A stretch of DNA of 6,911 nt from the NCBI GenBank assembly GCA_015068545.1, contig SVKH01000086.1, positions 1-6,911 on the forward strand. Reading direction: 5' to 3'. This stretch comes from Oscillospiraceae bacterium. Lineage in GTDB: Bacteria > Bacillota > Clostridia > UBA1381. The translations under genes were made by a program, and so were the position numbers. A model generated the notes under the pieces. The model had not been told where the DNA came from, ran no database searches, and was given only the letters and a program-made list of their open reading frames with translations. Shown here one piece after another: positions 1-4,921 of this stretch; position 1 is the first letter of the stretch, and every line of letters starts with the position of its first letter.

Positions 1-458
1 AGATATTCAGAAGAAATGGTTTAAGACAAATGGACATTGCCAGAGAAGTAAAGCTTCCCATCGTTATTCACTCCCGTGATGCCGCAAAGGAAACTATAGA
101 CATCATGACAGCGCAGCGCGCCCAAGAAATCGGCGGCGTGGTCCACTGCTATTCGTATAGTAAGGAACTTGCAAAAACCTTCCTTGATATGGGCTTCTAT
201 TTTGGTATTGGCGGCGTAGTAACCTTTTCCAACGGAAAGAAATTAAAGGAAGCCCTGGAATACATTCCTATGGACCGTATCGTAACGGAAACGGATAGCC
301 CTTACTTAGCGCCGGTTCCCTTCCGCGGTAAACGTAACGATTCTACCAAGCTGCCTTATGTCATTGAACAGATTGCTACCATCAAAGGCATGAGCCAAGA
401 GGATGTCATGCAGATATGCAAAGAGAACGCGTATAAGCTTTATCCGAAGATGAAGTAG
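1..458 (+). CDS. tatD: TatD-family metal-dependent hydrolase/DNase, C-terminal part, with apparent frameshift
   Basis: This is the C-terminal part of a TatD-family nuclease, a TIM-barrel amidohydrolase-fold enzyme. Family members are about 255-265 residues, and the 5' end lies outside the window. Visible hallmarks are the VIHSRDA strand (bases 63-83, metal-binding His), GVVHCYS (His at 144-146) and the catalytic/metal ETDSPYLAP motif (288-314). The ATG at base 30 is only an internal Met, because homology continues upstream. From base 2 the frame reads DIQKKWFK, while RQMDIARE is read in the frame starting at base 3. Family alignment wants QKKWF-K-RQ, so two bases (one AG of an AGAG) seem to be missing around 23-26. 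This is either a real frameshift that would inactivate the gene or a sequence error. The gene ends TAG at 456-458 and is followed by a hairpin terminator. The family call is firm; the state of the gene is uncertain. Confidence 0.88.
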   Translation, partial: IFRRNGLRQMDIAREVKLPIVIHSRDAAKETIDIMTAQRAQEIGGVVHCYSYSKELAKTFLDMGFYFGIGGVVTFSNGKKLKEALEYIPMDRIVTETDSPYLAPVPFRGKRNDSTKLPYVIEQIATIKGMSQEDVMQICKENAYKLYPKMK

Positions 459-491
459 TGTCGTATCAAAAAAAACATATTGCTAAATTAG

Positions 492-531
492 GGAGCCTAA
501 TCATCATCAACTGATTAGACTCCTTCTTTTT
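492..531 (+). terminator. Intrinsic terminator of tatD, between convergent genes
   Basis: The arms GGAGcCTAATCA (492-503) and TGATTAGaCTCC (512-523) pair over 11 of 12 positions, with one C/A mismatch, an 8-nt loop and a following TTCTTTTT tract. This is a standard Rho-independent terminator for the + strand gene. It also lies just past the stop codon of the convergent ABC-F gene. In that direction the tail is only an interrupted T-rich stretch (complement of the A-run at 468-476), so it may work less well there. Confidence 0.85.
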
Positions 532-536
532 ACTAA

Positions 537-2081
537 CTAATAATCAAGCAGTGTTAACCCCTCGCTACTTAATTCATATACTTTGTCACATACCTCATCA
601 ATATATTTCCTGTCATGCGAAATACTTATAATGGCTCCGGGGAATTCTCGAAGTATTTCCCTTATTACAGGTCCTGATAAGGGAGAAAAATTTCTTGTTG
701 GTTCGTCCAGTATAAGCACATTTGCGCCACTTAAACTCATATGTAAGAGAAGTACCTTCGCCTTCTGTCCTCCGGACAACTCCCGCATTGAATGTTCCAT
801 CTCATCAGCAGTATATTTAAGAGAGCCCAAATATGTTCTAATCCTTGTTCTTTCCTCCTTGTCTCCGGATACAGCCAAGAAATCAACGGGAGTCATATCC
901 AAATCGAGAATCTCTTCATAATTTTGTGGCATATATTCCGCTTTAATATCTTCTCGCTTTAATAATTCCTCCACTATGTTTCTCAAAAATGTTGTTTTTC
1001 CTGCACCATTGGTTCCAATAATACAGATTTTCTCTGCTCCCCTTATTCTTAGATTAATATTTTCACTCAAAACCCTTTTTCCGTCCGCAGTCATAAGTTT
1101 CGAAAGCGTATAGTCTATAACTGTTTTTCCGTTAGGAATACACGAATCTTTATCACCCAGCTTAAAAAAGATTGCTTCTTCCTGCTCCGGCATCTCAGTC
1201 ATATTCTCATCTTCTTTTTCAAATCTCCGCCCCATGGACTTAATCGTATGCATTTTATCTTTTAAGTTCTTCGATACAGATGGTGCTTGTCTGGAACAAT
1301 TATCCAACGCATTTTGTACGCTCTGCATCACTCGTCTATATTTTTCATCCCGTATCATCTTTGCTTTACGGTCATTTAGAGCTTGTCGTTCTTGACTTTC
1401 GAATTTATGAATTCTTTCCTCCACATACCTTCTGTACGGAAGCTTTGCAATTGTATACCTAGGCTTTGTTTTACGCACAATTTGCTCTATATGGATTACC
1501 ATATTAGCTGTATGCTCTATCAACGTCTCATCATGTGAGATAAAAAGCACAATATGTTCCCATTCATTTATTATTTTTTCAAGAAGCTCAAGCGTTGCTA
1601 TATCTATATCATTAGAAGGTTCATCCAGCAAAAGGACTGTCGCCTCCTGAATGAATAAACGCATAAGCTGAACTTTAACTTTTTCGCCCCCTGAAAGGCT
1701 TCCCATCTTCTGTTCGCTATAGAAAATCTCTTTTGTCATTCCAAACTTCCTTGCGATTTCAGATAATTCCTTTGGCGTCTTATTCCAAAACAGCTCTTCC
1801 CCGGAGAAATATTCATATATGGTTTTTTCCTTATCTTCATCCGGCATCTCCTGAGGAAGATAACCCATCCTTTCTTTTCCGGTCACTATCTCCCCTTCAG
1901 CCTCTATATAATCATCTACAAGTGACGGATTATATATCCCCTTTATCAATGTTGACTTACCATTTCCCTCTTCTCCTATTATCACTGCCTTATCGCCATC
2001 ATTCAATACTACACTAAAATCACTAATTATCGTTCTTAAATCTTTTTTATGTGTCATACTTAAATTTTTTATCTGTAACAT
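537..2081 (-). CDS. ABC-F family ATPase, probable ribosome-protection type (514 aa)
   Basis: This is a soluble protein with two ABC nucleotide-binding domains and no membrane segment, typical of ABC-F factors that act on the ribosome. NBD1 has Walker A GEEGNGKST (36-44), signature LSGGE (129-133), Walker B VLLLDEP (149-155) and H-loop His183. A charged, probably helical linker follows at about 205-300; in resistance ABC-Fs this region reaches toward the peptidyl-transferase centre. NBD2 has GTNGAGKTT (356-364), LSGGQ (435-439), VLILDEPTRNFSPLSG (455-470) and His489. Both catalytic Glu residues are present (154, 460). I place the start at the ATG at 2079-2081, behind a strong GGGAGGGA site (2087-2094). 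The frame stays open 32 codons upstream to a TTG, but that stretch runs through the leader terminator hairpin. The gene has its own leader with an attenuator-like terminator. Two hand-counted 60-base lines give 35-37% GC, lower than most sampled neighbours (38-55%), a possible sign of transfer. The substrate antibiotic cannot be read from sequence alone. A housekeeping translation factor is the main alternative. Confidence 0.9.
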   Translation of the reverse strand: MLQIKNLSMTHKKDLRTIISDFSVVLNDGDKAVIIGEEGNGKSTLIKGIYNPSLVDDYIEAEGEIVTGKERMGYLPQEMPDEDKEKTIYEYFSGEELFWNKTPKELSEIARKFGMTKEIFYSEQKMGSLSGGEKVKVQLMRLFIQEATVLLLDEPSNDIDIATLELLEKIINEWEHIVLFISHDETLIEHTANMVIHIEQIVRKTKPRYTIAKLPYRRYVEERIHKFESQERQALNDRKAKMIRDEKYRRVMQSVQNALDNCSRQAPSVSKNLKDKMHTIKSMGRRFEKEDENMTEMPEQEEAIFFKLGDKDSCIPNGKTVIDYTLSKLMTADGKRVLSENINLRIRGAEKICIIGTNGAGKTTFLRNIVEELLKREDIKAEYMPQNYEEILDLDMTPVDFLAVSGDKEERTRIRTYLGSLKYTADEMEHSMRELSGGQKAKVLLLHMSLSGANVLILDEPTRNFSPLSGPVIREILREFPGAIISISHDRKYIDEVCDKVYELSSEGLTLLDY

Positions 2082-2110
2082 AAAAGTCCCTCCCTCTCCC
2101 CGTATTTTAA

Positions 2111-2153
2111 ACAATAAAAGGCGAGCCCTTTGCATACGCAAAAAAGACTCGCC
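2111..2153 (-). terminator. Attenuator-type intrinsic terminator upstream of the ABC-F gene
   Basis: On the - strand GGCGAGTC (2146-2153) pairs with GGCTCGCC (2120-2127) over 8 positions, one of them G-U. The stem continues through TTTTGC/GCAAAG with a two-T bulge to a GTAT loop (2134-2137). A TTTTATT tract follows immediately. It sits 38 nt before the ABC-F ATG and downstream of every plausible promoter, so default transcription should stop here unless the hairpin is prevented from forming. Confidence 0.78.
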
Positions 2154-2282
2154 AAATAGACCTTTATATCTTTTCAAAAAATGAAAAAAGGAAATGTCTC
2201 TTGCGATAATCTAATTCAAGCGTACACAAAACAAGCCTGTTTCACACAGGGTCACTGTTCTATATGTTCTGCTCAAATCAAA

Positions 2283-2297
2283 CTATCTATTTATCAT
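2283..2297 (-). CDS. Candidate four-residue leader peptide (MINR)
   Basis: A minimal ORF, ATG ATA AAT AGA TAG, lies in the ABC-F leader. It is preceded by a purine-rich AGGTGAAGGTGAGGGA stretch that offers several Shine-Dalgarno registers. In attenuated resistance genes, drug-stalled ribosomes on short ORFs like this shift the leader from terminator to antiterminator. Here the support is position and ribosome-site quality only. So short an ORF can occur by chance, and the spacing of the best GG-rich core to the ATG is either rather tight or rather long depending on the register. Confidence 0.3.
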   Translation of the reverse strand: MINR

Positions 2298-2340
2298 TCC
2301 CTCACCTTCACCTAATGTGCCTTTCTTCTTTCTATTGTTC

Positions 2341-2369
2341 AGATTAACACACTTTAATCTTATTGTAAA
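2341..2369 (-). promoter_or_regulatory. Candidate promoter of the ABC-F gene
   Basis: The -35 is TTTACA (2364-2369) and the -10 is TAATCT (2341-2346), with a 17-bp spacer and an extended TGT just before the -10. Transcription would start near 2334, giving a leader of about 250 nt. The -10 is a weak match, so this is the best of several poor candidates. A second possibility is TTGTTT-17-GATTAT closer to the gene. Confidence 0.35.
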
Positions 2370-2412
2370 TAGAAGCCCTTCCCTTATTATTTGATCGAAA
2401 TTATTCAAAAAG

Positions 2413-2437
2413 GTGTCTAGAAATAGACACTTTTTTT
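2413..2437. terminator. Bidirectional intrinsic terminator downstream of tRNA-Lys
   Basis: GTGTCTA (2413-2419), loop GAAA (2420-2423) and TAGACAC (2424-2430) form a perfect 7-bp stem. On the + strand it is followed by seven T. On the - strand it is followed by CTTTTTG, with an A-run before the stem that lengthens it. It should end the - strand tRNA transcript and insulate the ABC-F leader. Confidence 0.8.
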
Positions 2438-2490
2438 ATGCAAAGAAAAAAGCCCCAAACCCGCATAAATGCAAGCTTAAGACCTTGTAG

Positions 2491-2563
2491 TGGACCGCCA
2501 GGGGCTCGAACCCTGGACACCCTGATTAAGAGTCAGGTGCTCTACCAACTGAGCTAGCGGTCC
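2491..2563 (-). tRNA. tRNA-Lys (anticodon CUU)
   Basis: A full 73-nt cloverleaf folds by eye: acceptor GGACCGC/GCGGTCC, D arm GCTC/GAGC with loop AGTTGGTA, anticodon stem CCTGA/TCAGG with loop CTCTTAA (anticodon CTT at 2528-2530), variable loop GTGTC, T arm CAGGG/CCCTG with loop TTCGAGC, and discriminator A. The 3' CCA is not encoded, so it must be added after transcription. It reads lysine AAG codons. It is transcribed alone, from its own promoter and with a terminator downstream. Confidence 0.97.
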
Positions 2564-2599
2564 GTTCTGTGTTGTTGTGTGTTCCACAACGCAAGAGTT

Positions 2600-2628
2600 A
2601 TATTAGCACATCGTTTTTAATAATGCAA
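2600..2628 (-). promoter_or_regulatory. Promoter of tRNA-Lys
   Basis: TTGCAT (2623-2628) and TAATAT (2600-2605) are separated by 17 bp, with an extended TGC before the -10. Start would be near 2593, about 30 nt before the mature tRNA 5' end, which fits a short precursor leader for RNase P. Confidence 0.78.
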
Positions 2629-2666
2629 CCCTTTTTTTAAAAAAAATTATATTTTTTACAAAATTC

Positions 2667-3089
2667 CTACACTTTGCTATTTTTACACTGTTTGCAATAG
2701 CCGTAAAGCTCCAGCTTATGGCTGGTAATCTCGAAGTCATCGCTTGCTTTCGGCATGTGCATATGCATGTGCGCAAACGGGCATGACTCTAACGCTACCC
2801 TTTTATGACATGCAATACATACCGCATAGTGGGTATGATCGCCACGATTTAATTCATATACAACCGTGCCATCACCCATCCATGTAGTCTTGCTCACAAA
2901 ATGCTGCTCCTCAAATGCAGCGAGGATTCGGTAAATCGTCGAAATAGCGTAATTACCGTCTTCCTCTTTTTTGGCTATCTGATTATATATCTGGACCGCG
3001 CTAAGGGGCTCGGATGCTCCCTCAAGGATATCGTAAACATCCTTTCGCTGTTTTGTCCATTTCATTCCCTTTGGATACTCTTTTCCCAT
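2667..3089 (-). CDS. Fur-family metal-responsive transcriptional repressor (140 aa)
   Basis: This is a Fur/Zur/PerR-type DNA-binding metalloregulator of normal length. The N-terminal winged helix includes the recognition segment STIYRILAAFEE (50-61). The C-terminal dimerisation half carries the two structural-zinc pairs CIAC (91-94) and CKQC (132-135), a DHTH sensing-site candidate (84-87), and SHKLELYGYC (123-132), with His124 and Glu127 as further metal ligand candidates. An unusual HMHMHM run (107-112) follows the extra Cys103. It is the second gene of an operon behind a metal-efflux-type permease. The permease stop codon TAG forms part of this gene's Shine-Dalgarno sequence TAGGAG (3097-3102), 7 nt before the ATG, so translation is coupled. 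The partner transporter suggests it senses the transported metal. Zn (Zur-like) and Mn are the leading options, and sequence alone does not decide between them. It likely represses its own operon at the palindrome at 3990-4026. Confidence 0.92.
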   Translation of the reverse strand: MGKEYPKGMKWTKQRKDVYDILEGASEPLSAVQIYNQIAKKEEDGNYAISTIYRILAAFEEQHFVSKTTWMGDGTVVYELNRGDHTHYAVCIACHKRVALESCPFAHMHMHMPKASDDFEITSHKLELYGYCKQCKNSKV

Positions 3090-3099
3090 AGAAAAACTC

Positions 3100-3966
3100 C
3101 TACACCGTAACCGGTATCAATCCAAGTAACATTCCTGCCACTACACCAATTCCGTATAACAGACCAAGTACTTTAAAGTTCTCCTTCATATCATGGTTCA
3201 CACGGAACAAAACTAACACACCAATTCCTGCATTTACCAAAAGACCTGCCATAAGACCTCCAAATCCCATGGCCCCATTTAAAAAGAGTTGTGTAAGCAC
3301 CACAGAGGATGCACAGTTGGGGATAAGACCAACCACGCCGGCAACAATAGGTCCCAGTACCGGACGATTCAACACAAGATTCCCAAGAGCTTCTTCACCA
3401 ACCGTGTGCATCACTACGTTGAGAGCTAGTGTGATCAATAAGATAAAGAAGGTAATATGAAGTGTGTGAGTAACCGCGGATACAAAAATCCCCTTCTCAC
3501 AGTGACAATGCTCTTCTTCACACATCTCATGAATATGGTCGTGATCATCCGCCTTTGCAGGAAGCACCAGATCGATTATCAATCCGGCAATCATACCAAC
3601 CGCCATTTTTATTCCTACAAATGCAAAAATGGTAGACACCTTTGCCTTTTCGGAAATCAGAATCGGTAGCATTTCATCCGAGGTCGACAAAAATATTGCA
3701 ATAAGAGTTCCCATGCTGATAACACGGCCGGTAAACAGGTTTGCTGCTGCCGCAGAGAAACCGCATTGAGGCACACCGCCTGCCAACGCTCCGAACACAG
3801 GGCCAAGACGTCCCGCCTTTTTTACAAAGTTGCTGGTGTGGTCGCCCGCTTTATGTTCCAAATATTCCATTAAAAGATAAGTTACAAATAGAAACGGAAT
3901 TAAATTTATTGTGTCAAGGAGCGTATGCTCCAGTAAATGGAATCCCTCGTGTAATAATTCGTGCAT
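3100..3966 (-). CDS. Multi-spanning putative heavy-metal/manganese exporter (PF11449-like, 288 aa)
   Basis: This is an integral membrane protein with many hydrophobic segments. I recognise it as the family annotated 'putative 10TM heavy-metal exporter' or 'putative manganese transporter / arsenic efflux protein'. The actual substrate is not established by the sequence. It shows an internal two-fold repeat: GPVFGALAGGVPQCGFS (55-71) in the first half and GPIVAGVVGLIPNCASS (205-221) in the second. Each ends in a P-Q/N-C motif followed by long helices, as expected for a transporter built from two related halves. Between them, at about 140-158, is a loop rich in His, Asp, Glu and Cys (DDHDHIHEMCEEEHCHC) that looks metal-binding. 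I chose the ATG at 3964-3966, which has GAAAGG 7 nt upstream. The longer frame to a TTG at 4002 would begin inside the operator. It is the first gene of an operon with a Fur-family repressor and sits behind a consensus promoter and a palindromic operator. Family is fairly sure, metal is not. Confidence 0.87.
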   Translation of the reverse strand: MHELLHEGFHLLEHTLLDTINLIPFLFVTYLLMEYLEHKAGDHTSNFVKKAGRLGPVFGALAGGVPQCGFSAAAANLFTGRVISMGTLIAIFLSTSDEMLPILISEKAKVSTIFAFVGIKMAVGMIAGLIIDLVLPAKADDHDHIHEMCEEEHCHCEKGIFVSAVTHTLHITFFILLITLALNVVMHTVGEEALGNLVLNRPVLGPIVAGVVGLIPNCASSVVLTQLFLNGAMGFGGLMAGLLVNAGIGVLVLFRVNHDMKENFKVLGLLYGIGVVAGMLLGLIPVTV

Positions 3967-3989
3967 ACAAAAGCCTTTCAAAAAAATAA

Positions 3990-4026
3990 GTTCTAAATGC
4001 AAATGAGTTGCATTTGCATTTAGAAC
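3990..4026. promoter_or_regulatory. Perfect 37-bp palindromic operator of the metal operon
   Basis: GTTCTAAATGCAAATG (3990-4005) is repeated as its exact reverse complement at 4011-4026 across a 5-base spacer. Inside it the half-site TTGCAT is present twice in tandem (4008-4013, 4014-4019), with the opposite-strand copies in the left arm. This 6-base periodicity is what overlapping Fur-family dimers recognise. It covers the end of the -10 box and the predicted start site, so bound repressor would block RNA polymerase. The core differs from the classical Fur GATAAT box. Confidence 0.8.
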
Positions 4027-4053
4027 TATACTCAGCTTTTATCCCTTTGTCAA
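4025..4053 (-). promoter_or_regulatory. Consensus promoter of the transporter-Fur operon
   Basis: A perfect -35 TTGACA (4048-4053), a 17-bp spacer and a -10 TATAGT (4025-4030) predict a start near 4018, about 50 nt before the transporter ATG. So strong a promoter fits a gene normally held off by a repressor. Confidence 0.85.
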
Positions 4054-4070
4054 TATTTTTTTATCGCGCT

Positions 4071-4085
4071 TGATAATCTTTATCA
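4071..4085. promoter_or_regulatory. Fur-box-like 7-1-7 palindrome upstream of the metal promoter
   Basis: TGATAAT-C-TTTATCA matches the Gram-positive Fur 7-1-7 consensus TGATAATnATTATCA at 13 of 14 defined positions, and is extended by a T/A pair on each side. It is centred about 60 bp before the predicted start and just after the mecA stop codon. It could be a second regulatory site. As a hairpin it has no T-tract, so it is not a terminator. AT-rich intergenic DNA makes chance resemblance possible. Confidence 0.4.
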
Positions 4086-4089
4086 AATA

Positions 4090-4782
4090 CTAGAGACGCA
4101 TCTTTTGAACGGCTTTTTCCGGAATCAAGCAAGTTGCATGCTCGTCCAAATACACCAGTTTATCTATGCTGGCACCATACAGAGTTCCATATTCCAAGGC
4201 AAGAATGCAAGCCCTACTGTATCTCGCATAGGAAGCACCACCTTTTTCTATATATAAATAGTAGGTTCCCTTTTCCTCGTAAAGACAGCTCTTAACTCGC
4301 AGTGTTTTGGGAAGACGATTTACATAATTGCAGATATCGCGCATGGTGGCAAATGCAAACACCGCATAATCCGGTTGTTTTTCGGCACCTGCGGATTCAT
4401 GACTACCATTCTCAGGCACAGCCATAGGCGTCAAAGAATCTTTGTCCGTCTGTCCTGCTCCTAATTTGCCCTTCTCCATCAACTTCTTCATTTCTTTCAG
4501 ATATTCCAAAACCGATGGGTTGCTTGCTATATCATCCGGCGTCTTCTCAGAAAATGTCAGTACCATCCCCTGCTCCGGCATCATCATAATCTGCAAATCA
4601 AGTGCAAATTGTGGGGGTCTGTAACCCACCTCTTCCGTAGCACGCAAAATGATCTCTTCGACAATCTCTTTCGCCTTCTCACTACGAATGACGAAGTCTT
4701 TATAGGTGATGTCATACTCTTGCATTTCTTCTATAGAAATGTAACATTTCACCGTTTTGTCATCAATTCGTTCAAATTTCAT
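4090..4782 (-). CDS. mecA: Adaptor protein MecA (ClpC substrate adaptor, 230 aa)
   Basis: This is a MecA/YpbH-type adaptor, a cytosolic protein that delivers substrates to the ClpC unfoldase of the ClpCP protease. The N-terminal substrate-binding domain (about 1-80) opens MKFERIDDKTVKCYIS and continues with the typical acidic EEMQEYDI stretch and RSEKAKEIVEEII. A low-complexity charged linker rich in Lys, Gly, Glu and Ser follows (about 95-137). The C-terminal ClpC-binding domain (138-228) includes FATMRDICNYVNRL and YYLYIEKG. The length is normal for the family. The ATG at 4780-4782 has AGAAAGG 10 nt upstream and a good promoter. In Bacillus the known target is ComK; the target in a clostridial host is not known from this sequence. 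It is divergent from the PilZ gene. No terminator follows, so transcripts may run into the metal operon region. Confidence 0.9.
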   Translation of the reverse strand: MKFERIDDKTVKCYISIEEMQEYDITYKDFVIRSEKAKEIVEEIILRATEEVGYRPPQFALDLQIMMMPEQGMVLTFSEKTPDDIASNPSVLEYLKEMKKLMEKGKLGAGQTDKDSLTPMAVPENGSHESAGAEKQPDYAVFAFATMRDICNYVNRLPKTLRVKSCLYEEKGTYYLYIEKGGASYARYSRACILALEYGTLYGASIDKLVYLDEHATCLIPEKAVQKMRL

Positions 4783-4808
4783 ACACGTTTAACCTTTCTG
4801 TAGACTTC

Positions 4809-4837
4809 ATCATACCATGTAAGCCCTTTTTTTTCAA
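4809..4837 (-). promoter_or_regulatory. Promoter of mecA
   Basis: TTGAAA (4832-4837), 17-bp spacer, TATGAT (4809-4814) with an extended TGG before the -10. The predicted start near 4802 leaves a leader of about 20 nt carrying the ribosome site. Confidence 0.8.
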
Positions 4838-4855
4838 CTTCCTAGCGATGTAGCA

Positions 4856-4884
4856 TTGACGAAATACCATTTTTCAAGTATTCT
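4856..4884 (+). promoter_or_regulatory. Promoter of the PilZ-niaR operon
   Basis: TTGACG (4856-4861), 17-bp spacer, TATTCT (4879-4884), with a start near 4891. The GAGG site at 4913-4916 lies 5 nt before the PilZ ATG. It is divergent from the mecA promoter, with about 19 bp between the two -35 boxes. I see no clear long palindrome here that would mark an operator. Confidence 0.78.
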
Positions 4885-4921
4885 AAAAAAGCAAGTGTTG
4901 TTTTAAGAAATTGAGGTACCA

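Larger units (their letters stand above)
2082..2412 (-). promoter_or_regulatory. Long untranslated leader of the ABC-F gene (attenuation leader)
   Basis: About 330 bases with no convincing full-length gene lie between the tRNA terminator and the ABC-F start codon. Read on the - strand, this holds in order: a candidate promoter (2341-2369), a four-codon ORF with a purine-rich ribosome site (2283-2297), a small hairpin CCTGT-GTGAA-ACAGG (2236-2250), and a segment CGCAAGAGAC (2196-2205) that can pair with the 5' side of the terminator stem. The terminator hairpin (2111-2153) and a strong Shine-Dalgarno site follow. The order promoter, short ORF, competing stem, terminator, resistance-type gene matches known antibiotic-inducible attenuators of ABC-F and erm genes. 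The alternative pairing was done by eye and not energy-evaluated. Confidence 0.6.

Noticed and set aside
583..2017. Several + strand open frames opposite the ABC-F gene (around 583-921, 1280-1462, 1733-2017)
   Set aside because: Their translations have no family features and they mirror a well-supported ABC-F coding sequence.
2082..2177. A 32-codon N-terminal extension of the ABC-F protein from a TTG at 2177
   Set aside because: It runs through the leader terminator hairpin and T-tract, has no good ribosome site, and the internal ATG at 2081 has a strong one at the position where family proteins begin.
2440..2480. A second terminator or small RNA just after the tRNA (AAGC...GGGGCTTTTTT on the - strand)
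   Set aside because: Only a 4-bp outer stem or a wobble-rich hairpin could be drawn, and the T-run does not directly follow a stable stem; the hairpin at 2413-2430 explains termination better.
2101..2640. tRNA-Lys as an integration site (att repeat) for an island carrying the ABC-F gene
   Set aside because: I found no repeated copy of the tRNA 3' end near 458-540 and no integrase in the window.
2630..2666. T/A-run palindrome after the Fur-family gene as a terminator
   Set aside because: The stem is purely A/T and is followed on the - strand by A and G, not T, so it is not a convincing intrinsic terminator. How that operon ends is unclear.
3967..4002. A 12-codon extension of the transporter from a TTG at 4002
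   Set aside because: It would start within the operator palindrome; the ATG at 3966 has a well-spaced GAAAGG.
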